Shown piece by piece: positions 44,779 through 57,717 of a DNA stretch of 64,000 nt (positions are counted from its first letter, which is position 1; each line of letters opens with the position of its first letter). The notes beneath the pieces are model-generated. The model searched no databases. It was not told the DNA's origin and was given only the letters and a program-made list of their open reading frames with translations. Made by a program: the position numbers and the translations under genes. Source of the stretch: Kalmusia sp. IMI 367209 (lineage: Eukaryota > Ascomycota > Dothideomycetes > Pleosporales > Didymosphaeriaceae); contig JAPEUQ010000014.1 of assembly GCA_027946365.1 (NCBI GenBank), positions 434,001-498,000 of the forward strand, written 5' to 3'.

Positions 44779-45156
44779 TTAATGTATGTGATTGAAATAC
44801 GAAGAGGGAAAATGCTGAGTAGCGGCCGAGACCAAGCTTCGGTTTGGTGCGGGAATGCAAAGCGCAACTTGCTCGAGATAGTCATGGGCTATTTGGTCCT
44901 TGCTCCGACTTCCATTTCCTCTGATATCAACCACATAATGATCTAGAACTTGGGCCAGCACCGGAGTTTGATGGCGGCGAGAAGTTCTACTGAGGTCGTA
45001 GTTCCGCTCGAAGAATTTCTCAAATTCGTTTGCTACACCTCCAGTGGCGCGAATAAACTTTCCAATATTTGGGTTGTTGTTACGTGGAAGCCATAGACCC
45101 CAGTGAGCGGGAAAGAGGGGAGAGTTATATACAACAAGGTAGACGGTGCGAGGCAT
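44779..45156 (-). CDS. Small conserved fungal protein (probably DUF6914 family)
   Basis: 125 residues from the ATG at 45156, beginning MPRTVYLVVYNSPLFPAHWG. The rest shows the pattern I recall for an abundant Dothideomycete family: LWLPR, then IHATGG-like IRATGGVANEF, a FERNYDL segment, TPVLAQVLDHYV and a conserved AHDYLEQVAL. The domain number is from memory. No catalytic motif or membrane segment is visible and no function is known. The final residues may belong to a wrongly joined end, since the conserved part stops at SAATQ. Confidence 0.6.
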   Translation of the reverse strand: MPRTVYLVVYNSPLFPAHWGLWLPRNNNPNIGKFIRATGGVANEFEKFFERNYDLSRTSRRHQTPVLAQVLDHYVVDIRGNGSRSKDQIAHDYLEQVALCIPAPNRSLVSAATQHFPSSYFNHIH

Positions 45157-46567
45157 GTTGGTAAGATGTGCTTTGTGTTGTGGAAAGGTGAGGTGGATTG
45201 CTGAGTGTGGGCCGGATGGGAAAGACGGAGTGGAATAGATATGAAGATGAATTCTAACAGGAAAACCAGTTGATACGTACAGAAACATTTATATATTCAT
45301 CTCAGTGGTCTAAAAAATTTTCCTCTTCAATCTTTCTTCTAGATTCAGCAAAGTATCAAGATTAACCCTTCACCCAAGCCGACTCATTGGCAGCACATCT
45401 ACAACACGATAGCTACAGCCGCGCCTTCAGATGATTCTAATATGGTTATCCACTCAGCAGTGATAGTATGCAGCTTACATACTTGTACAATCAATGGATT
45501 CGCAGAATTTCAAGGGGTGCAGAGGCAAGTTGGCTGTGCCGTAGCGCTTGTTCCTGCAGTCCAAACGAATCGCTACTAGTTAAACGCCACGATAGGCTGA
45601 TAATCATTACTCTTCGAGTTGAATAAAAATGGACCAGTGACAAAGACATGGAGGTGCATCTGCAGCGCCTAGTAGCCACCAATAAGTAATTTAGTATTCA
45701 TCATGTTCCCTCTGAAAAGGTATCACGCGATGTATAACTGTACGCGCTGGGCTAGCCAAGTTTCTCACGGCGACTCTCAGGCGCAGTGCATGGGTGTTCT
45801 CTTGCCCCTCACAGATAAACTATAATTATCAATAAGCAGCATAAAGTTTAGGGTGCAGCGTACACTCTTAAGCCAGGCCAGGTTGGATATAACGTATTCA
45901 ACTACTAAGGCTGTGATGTGAGGTAGTTAGGTGTATAAGGTTAGGCACGAGTGGCACGGAAGAATCGGAAAAACTGGCTTGTCGGTCAGCGCAAACGCCT
46001 GTACCGTGTCTCTTGGTAGCGAAATACAAAGCTTAGTATTACTAAAAAATATTACTTTTTTTTTGGGAAGAATATCTATTCAGGACAGGCCTATACATTT
46101 TCACTTGCACAACTACAGAAGTGTAATGTAATGCTACAATGATTTGTAAAGAGCAGCTGTGGATTGATTGGGAGACGATGTAAATGAAGCTACCAACGGC
46201 ATAGTCTGTAGTAATGCCCCAAAATAGTCTCGAATACGGTGAATCAATGTGAAAGGCCTAATATATGTCCATGACAGGATGAAGATACTTCACGTAGTAT
46301 GGTTTTGTGACTATGGTTGCCTGGAAGTCGGCGCCCAAGAACTATCATAGACATACATGAGTGAAAATTGTCGCAAACGCAACCCCCTACATCATCATTA
46401 TTCTTCAACCCTCAACTATTTCGCGTACCGAAATCTAAAGTCAAAGTATAGGACTGCATATCTGAGGGCCAGTCGTACTGAAAAAGCATCGAGGAATGAG
46501 TAATGCTGTAAGTGTAGTAGCGTTCCAAAGCATGGACCATAGCTAACATAAATGATAGAAGTCCGCT
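45157..46567. other. Intergenic
   Basis: About 1.4 kb, fairly AT-rich in the middle, with a T-run near 46057. No gene is recognised. Confidence 0.45.
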
Positions 46568-47620
46568 TTGCATCGCTCCTGGTCAATGGTGTTCTCATCA
46601 TCTTCATCGAACCAAACATCTCGTCGGTCCACTGGACGTATGACTGAGCTTTCCGGCGTTGACCATTCACACCCACGAGAGGATCTTGGTGGTTTGCCTC
46701 GCTCACAATCGATGATATTCCAGTGCTCTTCATCTCTCGGGATGTCTCATGAGCCAATGAGGACCGCGAGTTTGAGACCAAGTGTAGAGACTATCGGCCT
46801 TCCAGCAATTTCATGCGACGATCAACGATGGTACAAAGCGAAACTCGACTTTGCAGACCAAATCGGATCAGAAATTGACACAGAAGCCTCACATGACAAT
46901 CAAGAAGCGAATAATCGAGTTTCACTCTGGGTCACGGAAACAACAGCCTCACCGCAGTTCAGTAGCGCGAGCAATAAGCGACGGCGGCGCAATGTTTTCG
47001 TCTTCGAAGAGGCAGGGGTTAGGCGCCAAGTCCTTGGTGGTTCTTCGTACACAGAGGGACTTCTACAAAATTCCGGCAGAGCGACGTGTTCGGGAACCTC
47101 CGGGGCTTATCGAGCAGAACCTAGTCAGAGTGGACGAGTCCCGCCGCACCACGATGCACGGACTCTCTCGACACTAGAAGGTGATGGGCCATTTGTTTTA
47201 GAGCCGAATGAGATAGAGGTCCCTCGAAGTCGAAATCCAAGGACCATCTGGATGTGTATCGCATCGCAAAACGGCCTGAGTCTCTGTTGTCGATCTCGAT
47301 AGATCGTGGGGGTCGTGATTCGAATGTCATGGCAGAACTAGAGGTCGATAGTGTTTTGAGAATGCATCAAAACCAATCTTCTCTATCAGGGGTAAATATT
47401 GGCAACCGAGCCGGATCTCAGGAATAATAGCCTCAGTGATGATTTGAACGTTGACAACCCCGAAGAAAGACAGGAAGATGAGCCATCAGTCTTCATTGAT
47501 TATCATCACTCTCCGCCAATTCATTTAGTGCAGGATAAGAAAGAACGATTTGGTAGGCTTGGACGTTGGTGGAAGAGGAAGGTGCTGCGCAAGAACAGTG
47601 TGGCTGCAGGCACTACGTGA
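46568..47620 (+). other. Possible decayed or unresolved multi-exon coding region
   Basis: Three overlapping frames each carry protein-like segments. They are 46568-47302 (Ser-rich, then WYKAKLDFADQIG), a middle frame around 47240-47390 (LLSISIDRGGRDSNVMAELE) and 47408-47620 (PSVFIDYHHSPPIHLVQD, then RLGRWWKRKV). The last two are out of phase by one base with no good intron of normal length between them. It may be a frameshifted gene or one whose introns I could not place. No family is recognised. Confidence 0.3.
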
Positions 47621-48470
47621 GGGCTTGCGTAGTTGCTAGCGTGGAGAGAGGATTTTTAGCTCATTCATATATACATTCATAAAAAGTTCAGTTGATATAG
47701 GATAAGAGACGTATGTCGACTCTGAAAAAAGTCTCGAGTAAGTTCATCTATCACTGCAAGCACGTGATCGTATACTTCAACTGATCCATGCACCTAAGTT
47801 ACTGCTTACGTATATATATTCAAGAATTGAACATCACTTAAGCAGGCCAGTCTGGAACACTTCATCATTTCTGCCTAGTCTTGTCCTATGACTCATAACA
47901 TCCCTCTGACATCATCTATCTGCAAGTAATCGTCTGCGAGTCGAACAGCAACTTGATAGTGTTAGCATGTGCTACAATAATAGCATTATACCACATATAA
48001 GAAGAATTAAGATCAAAGCAAATTAATTGGCTTAATTTGATGCTGAGAGCTAGCTTGTCAGCTGTAGTGCAGCGGGTATTTGGGTGAACGCACAAGCACG
48101 TGATCCGACTGGCGCAGCATTCACTCGTATCGGCACGTACCTGCCCCGACGCCAAGACCCACGAGTGCACACTGCATTGGGTTCACTCTCACTATCGTCG
48201 TAAAAGTTCCACTCAATTTACTTGCTTTCTTCACAACCAACGCCACGCGCGTGCCCGAGCAACGCTAGTCAGCCTTCACGAACGCAACACCCACACTATA
48301 CAGATGCGCCCCAACCCATTTTTTTAGACCTTGAACAGCAGAACGGTTTAACTCGCCCCACCTCAACTACAAAGACAAACACGCGGGTCATTGTTGCTTC
48401 CACTACAGCAGCAGCTACAACGACCAAAGAGATCTCCATCCGCGTTGCGGGCTCTCCACTGAAGTTTAGC
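47621..48470. other. Intergenic and 5' leader
   Basis: The frame of the next gene is open from 48222, but that start is TTG. The Thr/Ala-rich stretch before the ATG at 48471 is likely leader sequence. Nothing else is seen. Confidence 0.45.
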
Positions 48471-49943
48471 ATGACCACTTACTTCTATCATAACCCGGAT
48501 GGCTCCGTGACAGGCTATATGGGGCCAGTGTTCCTGCCGGTGCCGTATTCGCATCCGAATACCAACGATGTGTATATTCCGCCTTCGTACCGAATGAGCG
48601 GTTTGCCTTCATACCTTGCGCATAGCTCGACCTGGCAATCTACGTTAGCTCCTGTGGTTCCTTCCAGCGGTATAATTGACTACAGAAACACAAGACAAGC
48701 TGCATCTACAGGATCGAACGACGCATGGCACGAGACAGATGGCGGGTCGCTTCCGGAAGAAGCTCAGGATATTATGAATGGCAGTCATGTTTGCTACTCC
48801 ATGTCTGGAAATATCTACTATGGTATTCAAGCTTCCGGTTCGTGGTCGGTCGCAAGGTGTCGCTCGATGTTTCACGAATATCCGGATACTGATCAGATCC
48901 GTAACTATCTGACTTTGCACACGCTGCTACCCTGGATTCAGCCTGAGCGTCTACGAAATGCCATCGAAGGACCGACGCTCGATATTCTAGAGGAAGGTAC
49001 TCTGCACAAATTTGCTGTAGCAGTCCCGAAGAAGATGCTCGTTCTCTTCTGCGGTCGGAAGGTCATTAAGAAGTTCTTGCGAACCACCGCGCGTGAGGAC
49101 GATGAGAATTGGACAGGCGATCCGGTGACTCAAGAGCTGCGGATCCCTCCCGGGTTCGCTAATCATATCGGCGTGAAAATCATGGTCGCCTGGATGAACC
49201 GCGCGTGCCGTGGGCAGTACAAGAACAAGATGAAGCCAGTTCGAGTCCCGAAGAACACGTTCGCTGCGTTGTCGTTGTCTATGGCCTTCACTACCTTCGC
49301 CTTGCATCGTGATGCTGCTCGCGTTGACAATTTCATTGCAGATCATCACTACAAGCGTCCTTTATTTCCCGATGAAATTATCTCTATCTGGAACTGCCTG
49401 CCCAAGGATAGCAAGTACACCTACCGTATGATCGAGAATCTCCGCAAGCAGCTCGTCGCTTACGAAGACGGCAACAATAAGGCACTTCCCGATGCGAAGA
49501 AGGTAGTAGAGTTCTTGGAGAACGACCCCAGCCTCAAGGCGCGTGTGGATGATAAAGAATTCAACAATAGTGAAAGATTTCTTCCCTTCTTTGGGACTGA
49601 TTGGTGTGTGAAGGCAGCAATCTATACACAACAGCTGATGGCGGGTTTGGTGAGTTCGAAGACCGAGGACCAGGTGACTGCGCCTCCTAGAGTACATAGT
49701 GGGCATCAGACTAGCCAGAAGGCGAACGGTCATTCACAGTCTCGTCATTATTCACAGCCTCGCCCACAGCTCCGAAAACATGCTGTCGCCTTGAGTGATT
49801 GGAAGCCAAAGGCTCCTCCTGCTGCTTGGCCACAGTTCGACAAGACTTATGTCTTAAAAATTGTGGAAGCTAAAGACAAACTCCAGGATTTCCCTAGCGA
49901 GAAGATTGACTCGGCTCATAATGAAGATGATGTAGGTTTGTGA
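48471..49943 (+). CDS. Uncharacterised fungal protein
   Basis: A single exon of 490 residues starting MTTYFYHNPDGSVTGYMGP. I do not recognise a family. The N-terminal 150 residues are Tyr/Pro/Ser-rich and probably disordered. A folded centre (about 190-400) contains a beta-like AVAVPKKMLVLFCGRKVIKKF segment and helices, faintly reminiscent of a BTB-like fold, but this is a guess. The C-terminus is Gln/His/Ser-rich and basic. There is no signal peptide or membrane helix. Confidence 0.6.
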   Translation: MTTYFYHNPDGSVTGYMGPVFLPVPYSHPNTNDVYIPPSYRMSGLPSYLAHSSTWQSTLAPVVPSSGIIDYRNTRQAASTGSNDAWHETDGGSLPEEAQDIMNGSHVCYSMSGNIYYGIQASGSWSVARCRSMFHEYPDTDQIRNYLTLHTLLPWIQPERLRNAIEGPTLDILEEGTLHKFAVAVPKKMLVLFCGRKVIKKFLRTTAREDDENWTGDPVTQELRIPPGFANHIGVKIMVAWMNRACRGQYKNKMKPVRVPKNTFAALSLSMAFTTFALHRDAARVDNFIADHHYKRPLFPDEIISIWNCLPKDSKYTYRMIENLRKQLVAYEDGNNKALPDAKKVVEFLENDPSLKARVDDKEFNNSERFLPFFGTDWCVKAAIYTQQLMAGLVSSKTEDQVTAPPRVHSGHQTSQKANGHSQSRHYSQPRPQLRKHAVALSDWKPKAPPAAWPQFDKTYVLKIVEAKDKLQDFPSEKIDSAHNEDDVGL

Positions 49944-51421
49944 TGGTAGAAGAGGGATTGAACGATGCGCGGTTGTAAAGTCGAAGACTTGAACCAACAA
50001 AGACATAGTGGTTTCATTGTTTTTCTGCCTTTGATGTCAGGATCTTCGGGCAAGTTTTCAGATCGATCAGTGTGATTCAACGCACCTATACTCGCCACGA
50101 GGCTGAAGAATGGCATGGTCGGCCTCTACAAGACCATAGCAATTTGTTATGCATGTTGAGATGGATTTCTAGGGCTTGGCTGAGGGCTTGTTGCACTGGA
50201 GGCAATTCAATTGCGGCTAATTACTTGTCAAAGAATAAGAGGTATTTGTATCGGGCCTACCATCGTGTGTACACTGTGGCGATTGACGGTTCCTTCCGCA
50301 ATTTATCAGCTGTTGCAGAGCACTCTGACATAGATTTTCCCTATTTCTTATCCTCATACAAACTTGAAAGCGATTGTTCCAAAATTTGACTTACTTGCTT
50401 TCCCAGTGTCCAGCTCATCTTCAAGCTCTTTGGTGATGCGAATCCAGTCCATGTCCGCATGTTGTTGAGAGTTGGACATGCAATAGTGATGAAGAGCTAA
50501 CGAGTGCTATACATTCAAATATGCGGTTCGGTGCTGCCCTAGAGAATTCTGCGACTTGTAGAACAAGCCAGAGGTAGTCTATAAACATCGAAAGAAGCTG
50601 CATGTAGGAAATTAACGCACCATGGCCGCTAATTACTCAAAGTCCGGCAAAATCCGGCTGAACAGATAAATTTCCAACGCGTACAAGTATAAGAGGGAGA
50701 GAGAAGAGTATTTTACCCGTAAACCAGCCCTAGGAGCGGGCAATCGCGTCGTTAAGATACATACTAGCCAAAAGTGTAGATTTTCAAGTACGAACAAGAT
50801 ATGCCCATCATCTGTTTCTATTTGTGTCCCGGTTGAGGCACATGGTCTATACGTACCATGGTCATCCTCTCTCCAACCGCAGATGTTTGATGATAGCGAT
50901 ATCACTACTGGTTTTTGAAAAATCGAAACTATCGTTGAGCCTTAGTGAACAGAATACTGATACATCAGGTAAAGCTGGTAAACAATTGGTTTTTTAGTTT
51001 ACTTCTATTTTATGGTAGGCCGTAAAATTCCTCTTTCTTTTGCTGCAATATCGTCGCCGACGCGTGGCGGTGAATGACAGACATGTCACGTGAAATTTTG
51101 CCTAGCGCGTTTACAAGCAAACGCGTCGGTCCCACAAGCCAGCTTGTCTGTCGCTCCACTCGTTCATCCGACATCCTCTACCTATACAAAAATCCTCCGG
51201 CGCCTTGGTTGCCTGTGGGTATTGTATGCATCTCTTGCTTCTTCCTCACTTTCTTCCCCACTCTCTTCCCGCTATCGAGTCCAGGGCTCTTTCAGCAGCG
51301 CTTTCTCGGTGGTACTCAACAATCCTGCACGCCTAACACGTAGAAATCTCGGGCTGATGCATCACATCACATTGCCAGCACACAACCATTAAGGTCACCT
51401 CAAGTCACTTGCGGTTGGAAA
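49944..51421. other. Intergenic
   Basis: About 1.5 kb. A plus-strand frame of about 100 codons at 50072-50389 and others are short and unconserved. The right part is the promoter and leader of the large GTPase gene. Confidence 0.45.
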
Positions 51422-54400
51422 ATGGCTGGGTGGGATCGCTTCCATAAGAAGATGGTGGCAGCGAGACCGCAAGATGTCCCATCGAAGCGATATCTAGTCG
51501 GCGTGCTATTTGTGAACAAAGAACCAGACGACGAACTCAGTGAATGGGATTTTCAATGGGTCATAACTCGAGGTGTATGTGCTCCTTCCTCTTGATTCCC
51601 CATCATACTAATAATATTTTCAGGATACCAGCATCAAAAAGATCAAAAATAAGTTCGAGAGCAGACACCCCGATGTCGAAATCGACATTTGGTTCAACGA
51701 CGCAATAGCTTCGCCAGATACGTTATCGAAGAATCTTGACATTTACAATGACAGCTTCATAGCCTTACGAGCGTTACAAAAACCGGTACTATCCATGAGT
51801 AGCTATTTCACATGATGTTTACGATCAGCTAATTTCTACTTACTCTCAGGGTATTCACTCGTCTACAACGTCTACGTCTATGCCCCCAGATTTATCATCG
51901 GCCGCCCACATCCCATCTCAGCGTTCGTCTTCACGCTGCCAAATTGAGCAGGAGCCACTCGACTCACCTAGCTCGTGCGCACAGAGTCATGCCTCCAACA
52001 TTCAACAGTCCTCGTCTTATACCTCACCTTATGCGGCAGCGCTTGGTCCTGGTGTAGAGACGAAAGGGCAGCCACCTCGTATACCTAGTCCGACGGCGCA
52101 ATTAAGCACGGAGATTCAATCAGCACCTGATTCTGCTTCGGAGCCGAAGACGCAGGAGCCACTAGTGAGTCTGTATGCTACTGAATGCGTACAGGATGTA
52201 TCCTAACGACCCATCACAGTTAGTCAAACTTGAGAGACTCTCGTTTTCGCCGTTCGAAAGCCCTTCTTCAGATGAAATGATCAGCATCAACCTCGAAGAT
52301 GTCCTTGATCACGAATCTGCATTCGAAAATAGCCCTGGCATCAAAGCCAACGTTCAGCTAGTGGATCGATATGTGCGCGAGGTCATTAGTCAACAAAACG
52401 CGGAAGTTCTTGAGACTAGCGTGAAGCGATCTATGAAGATATTGGATAAGCTGAGAGACTCTCTGACGCAATTCGCCGAGACCAGTCCAGAAGCCGTCAT
52501 GTGGATGAAGTCGATCGAAAAATTGAAGAATCAACCGGAGCGCAGCCGTACAATCGTTGGCGTTGTAGGCAATACCGGCGCTGGCAAGAGCAGCGTTATC
52601 AATGCTATGCTTGATGAAGAACGTCTGGTACCAACTAATTGCATGCGTGCCTGCACTTCCGTGGTGACTGAGCTGTCCTGGAACGACAGTGAAGACCCTG
52701 CATGCAGATATAGCGCGGAAATCGAGTTCATAGGCCGCGCCGATTGGGAAAAAGAGCTGAGGAATCTCATGAAAGAGTTCCTCACGGAGAATGGAAATCT
52801 GGTGCGGGAGGCTTCTGAAAAGAACTCAGAGGCCGGAATTGCTTGGGCAAAATTCCACGCCGTCTATCCAAAGATTACTAGAGACTTACTGCACCACTGC
52901 ACAGTGGAAAAGCTGATGGCGGAGACGCCAGAGTTGGATGTTCTTGGGACCACGAGGCTTATCAATAGAGCACATTCGGGACCGTTCTATGTCGAACTCC
53001 AGAAATATGTCGATAGCAAAGAGAAGGTAACTGGGAAAAAATCTAAGGAGCAGAAAGAGCGGGAGAAGTATTCAAGGAAACAGATGGAAGTCTGGCCGCT
53101 AATTAAGGTTGTCAAGATTTACACCAAGGCTGCAGCTCTATCTACAGGAGCTGTCATCGTTGATTTGCCTGGCGTACACGATTCTAATGCCGCTCGAGCT
53201 GCTGTTGCTGAACGTTACATGAAGGAATGCAGTGGACTATGGATTGTAGCTCCTATTACGCGTGCCGTAGACGATAAAGCCGCGAAGAACCTTCTCGGTG
53301 ATTCATTCAAGCGCCAACTCAAATATGACGGGAATTATTCTGCCGTCACGTTTATCTGCTCGAAGACGGATGACATCTCTATCACCGAAGCTATCGACAG
53401 CTTAGAGCTCTACGACGAAGTCTCCGAGCTACAGACGAAAATCCGTGAGCACAGGCAAGAAATTTTAAACACGCAGCAGGTGATCGACAATTGGAAAGAA
53501 ACCGCGGATATCTACAAGGCTACTTCCAATGAAGCTGACGATGAAATCGAAAAGTGGGAGGATCTCAAAGACCGTGTGAACACCGAAGACATCTATGCCC
53601 CGAAGCGTAAGCCAAGCCACAAACGGAAGAAGGCAGCATCAAAAATAATTCCACGAAAGCGGCAGCAAATCGAAGAGAATTCAGACGCTGAGTACATTGA
53701 ATCGGGCAGCGATGATGCCAGCGACACCGGGAGCGCGTCGAACATGGAAGGCGTCGATGCTGTTCAAGAACCGCTCACTATGCAGGACATCGAGGAGAAA
53801 CTTAGCGAGCTGAGAAACACTAAAAAGAGTGCTCGGCAAGGCAAGAGAAAGGCTGAAGATGAAATTAAAGACCTGAGGCCCGTTCTTCGAGAATTAAAGG
53901 CGAAGATTATTGAAGTCAAAACAGACATTAAAACAATCTGTATCGAAGGGCGCAACAAGTACTCCACAGGTGCAATCCAGCATGACTTCGCGGTAGGAAT
54001 AAAGGAGTTAGATCAGGAAAATGCCATAGAAGAAGATGAAGCCAACTTCAATCCTGATGAAGATATCCGCGACTATGACGAGGTGGCCATATCTCTTCCG
54101 GTGTTTTGCGTGAGCAGCCGCGCGTATCAAAAGATGTGTGGTCGCTTTAAGAACGATGAGGACGTTCCTGGCTTCCAGACGGTAGAGGGGACAGGGATTC
54201 CTCAGCTCCAAACTCATTGCAGGATGTTGACTGAGAACGGCAGAATTCAGACATGCCGGGCATTCCTTACGAATCTGTGTCACCTGCTCACTACAATCTC
54301 ACTTTGGATCTCTCATGACGGCACAGGTCTGAAGATGACGGACGACGATAAGTGCAAGGAAATAGACTACTTGCATAAAGAATTTAACAAATTGGAGAAC

Positions 54401-55736
54401 GGCCTAGAGCAGGTAGTCGCGGACTGTCTGGGTGTTATGAAGAAGGAACTTCGAGAGCAAATCTTTGAGAAGTACCCCGAGCTCATCAGTGAGGCTGTGC
54501 AGTCCGCGCCGACCATTTCTAGCAAGTGGGGAGACAGAAGTCAGGGTGGTCTATACTACATGACCTACAAAGCAGTGGTGCGACGAGGCGGTTCATACCA
54601 TTCACCTGCGGCCGGGCACCGTGAATTCAATGCAGAGCTGCTAGACCCAATCACTAAGAGACTGGTACGTAATACTACGGGACGATGTGAACAAGCCGGC
54701 TCTTCAGACATTGAAATTTGGCTAGCACGCCTAGCTATATGCCCCCACTTCCATGGAATATACTGACTTTGTTTCTCCACACAGGCAACTGGATGGGAGA
54801 GGGCCTTCCAGAGGCGCCTGCCGAGGGCTATTGAGACGTACGCCGAAGATGCGGCAAAGGCTCTGTATGCCTTTCATGCAAAGATCGAGGAGCGTGCACG
54901 ACAAAACAAAATCGGTCTTGCGAACCTAGCCATGCTCAAAGGGACGATCTATACTTACGAGCGAATGTTCCATAATTTCAATGCTCAACTGTGCATACGC
55001 ATGACGGAGTTACAACGCGACGCCAACCGTGACTTCGTACCCGCCGTAGCCACCATCATGAAGACAGTATATGACATCTGCGCGAACGAGTACGGCACCG
55101 GCTCCTACATGCGCATGAAGAACCACATGGCCACTTTCGTGCCGCAACAAAGCGCTAAGATGTTCCTGGCCGCGACAGAAACCGTTGAGCAAGCTCTGCT
55201 ACAAATGTGTCGCGAGCTGGAAGAAAAGATGGCCAATAAGGTAGATGAGATATTCAGCCTCATGCGCACTGATTATACTCGTGTTCTTGGTGGTGCACAG
55301 GCTACCCAAGACGTGATGTCCAAACCTGAGCAGTACTTGAGGGCGGAAGTAAACGCTCAGCTGAGAGAGGTCAGTTGATTTCTTTACAAAATCACTCATG
55401 GAATCATGCTGACGCCTTTAGATTGATTCCCAGTTTGAGCGTATCGCCAAGGGTAAGCTCCCTATCGAACAGGCTAGTGCCAACGAAATACCGGGTAACG
55501 ATAGCGAAGAGCCAGAGGTTGCTAGCATTGTCGGTCAGGTCTACTCTCATGAAAATGTCCATGGCGCCGAGAACGCAGACGCTGGCAGTGGCTTTCAGTC
55601 AGCCCTGGATGCCATCACAGCTCAACATGTAGAAGATGACACCGAGTCCTCACCAGCAGAGTACAAACGATCCTCAAAGCAGCTTACTATTAAGAACGAT
55701 GAAGACGAGGATGAAGACGAGGATGGGGAGTATTGA
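51422..55736 (+). CDS. Large dynamin-superfamily GTPase, SLIP-GC-like
   Basis: Six exons (51422-51574, 51624-51785, 51850-52164, 52220-54664, 54785-55369, 55422-55736) join in phase to give 1324 residues. The GTPase domain has G1 GNTGAGKS (327-334), G3 DLPG (525-528) and a G4-like SKTDD (591-595). An insertion after G4 is coiled-coil and carries a basic nuclear-localisation-type patch (KRKPSHKRKK, PRKRQQ, about 672-692) and acidic runs. A second coiled-coil stalk lies at the C-terminus with an acidic DEDEDEDG end. The first 105 residues form a separate small domain of unknown type, followed by a Ser/Pro linker. It resembles nuclear GTPase SLIP-GC and related fungal proteins, whose roles are unclear (genome stability or defence proposed). 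Confidence 0.8.
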
Positions 55737-56523
55737 TTACTCACTAATTTTCCATGCTGTTCAATAGCTTGGAGAGCAGGGCTATACACCTTCTCACCAT
55801 CCTCACTACTATCATACTCGAAGAGAAGACTATAAGCGGAACATCAACAGGATAGCTTCATAACTATCGAAGTTGATCATATTCTAAGGCGTGTTGGTCT
55901 TCTTAAGGTACTCGGATTCTATGGTGTTGGGTGTTTACCGGAGGACTTCTTGCCTTGATGCTGAGATTGGACCTCGTGACGAACTTCTGTCTGTTTCAAA
56001 GAAGCTGTTGAGGCTACTATGGACTTGTATATTGTTAGGCTCTATGATTGGCCACATGGGTAGCTTTATAGCATGCCAATATACGCAAGATCAAACCATG
56101 TCGCCCAACGCTATCCTATCTTCCGATGTCTCTTGAATCACATGCACAGGACTAGGAAATAAACTGAAGTAGCATTGACCAGGCCGCACGACCTAAGACT
56201 ATAAGTAGACTAGTAGACAGCAGTGCTAGTCGATCCAAGTAATATACAACTTCCCATCTCCCAAAGCAATGAAAATGGATAAAGCTATGGTATCGTCGAA
56301 GGGGCTTGTAGAGATAAACGATCCACAGGAAGAAGCAATCAGATTTCACTCAACGCATCAGCAGAAATTACGACCTTGACAGAATTTCAACGAGGTGTCA
56401 TTCTGTGGGATCTACCCTTCCTCATACAAGGTTCCAGCTATGTCCGCAGCGTTCAAACCTGTCCCAAAACGCCAGTATATCCAAGTCTAGATGCAAATCC
56501 CAGCAGCGCACATAAGAAAAGTC
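55737..56523. other. Intergenic
   Basis: This holds the 3' regions of the convergent GTPase and Atg27 genes. A short frame at 55891-56136 has no recognisable features. Confidence 0.5.
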
Positions 56524-57717
56524 TCAGTCATCCCACTCTTCGTCCAGGTTATCTATCAGCCGGTCCTCGTCATCACTCCGTCGGCCGCCGCGGCCCCGGT
56601 CATGGCCGAGTGAGACGCGGCTGTAGCCTCGACGGGAGGGGAGGAGGCGCGCGCAGGAAGAAGTAAGTATTATGAACATATCCTAATTATCGTCAGCTTG
56701 GTGCCATTTGGGGAGAAGTATAGGTCGGACTCACGGCAATGAAACGCGCAATACCCGCCCACATGGCATAGTTGGGCAGCTGTCTCCAGCCACGCTGGTG
56801 CATGACAGTTCGCTGGTACACGCAACCACCAACAAGATATACCAAGACGGCGATCAGCATTATGACGCCGAAGACACCACCCGGACCTAGAGCTTGCTCC
56901 TCAATGTGTACGCCTCCACATGCGGAAGGCGACCGTCCCTCGAAAAAGTATACACAGTCATCTACTGCAGCAACGAAGGAGAAGGCAGTCTTGGCAAGCG
57001 GATCCGATTCACAGAGGAGGGAGATGATGGCGGTTTTGCGGCGCTCGCCGTCTGAGGAAGGCTTCTTTTTCTTCGGTGTATCTTCATCCTCATCGTCGTT
57101 GTCCTTATTCTTATCCTTGTCATCCTCGTCATCGTCGATAAATTTCCGGGCGGAGAGGTCCGCCGGCGAGCGGCGGTCGCGCGAAAATGAGGATGGGCAG
57201 AGAGAGCCACCGGTATAGTTCATAACGAGTTTGCGGCCGCGAAAGACAGGTTCGTAGCTCTCGAGGCTGTGGGAGAGGGCGTCAGCGCTCAATGCCCTAC
57301 TCTGAGTCTGTGTTTGCGGGGGAGCTTCAGACGCATAGCTTCAAAAGCCTCAGCAAGGCACAGTCCGGACTCTACTCACCCAAGCGCATACTGCTTGCCT
57401 CCTTTCTCGTAAAAGGCGCTCACATTCCTCCACAAGTTTTTGTCCAGATCCACGACATTGTCCAGCTCCTCAACAACAGGCCCGCAGAAGTTGATGGTAA
57501 AGTTGGCGCCATAGTCGTGGCCTCGCGCATGCCAGCTACCCTCTTCGCCTTCTTTCTTCTTCTTGCCTTCCTCGGGTAGCGTGCGATGTAGTGGGTTCAG
57601 GTTAAAGAAGCGATCGGTCGTGGGCGAGACGGCTGTGCACGGCTTCAGCGGCTGGTCTGACGCGGCGGCTGCTGTCCAGAGCAGGGCCGCCATCGCGGAC
57701 AAATACGTGGACCGCAT
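56524..57717 (-). CDS. ATG27: Autophagy-related membrane protein Atg27
   Basis: Three exons (57717-57380, 57266-56735, 56682-56524) join in phase to give 342 residues. A signal peptide (MRSTYLSAMAALLWTAAAAS) precedes a lumenal mannose-6-phosphate-receptor-like domain with paired Cys (LKPCTAV, NFCGPV, SLCPSSF, LLCESDP, DDCVYF, ACGGV) and a Lys/Asp/Glu-rich insert. One membrane helix follows (GVFGVIMLIAVLVYLVGGCVY). The C-terminal tail runs RRGYSRVSLGHDRGRGG and ends DNLDEEWDD. Atg27 is a type I protein that helps Atg9 cycle to the pre-autophagosomal structure. The extra lumenal acidic/Lys run (residues near 150-180) is unusual. Confidence 0.88.
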
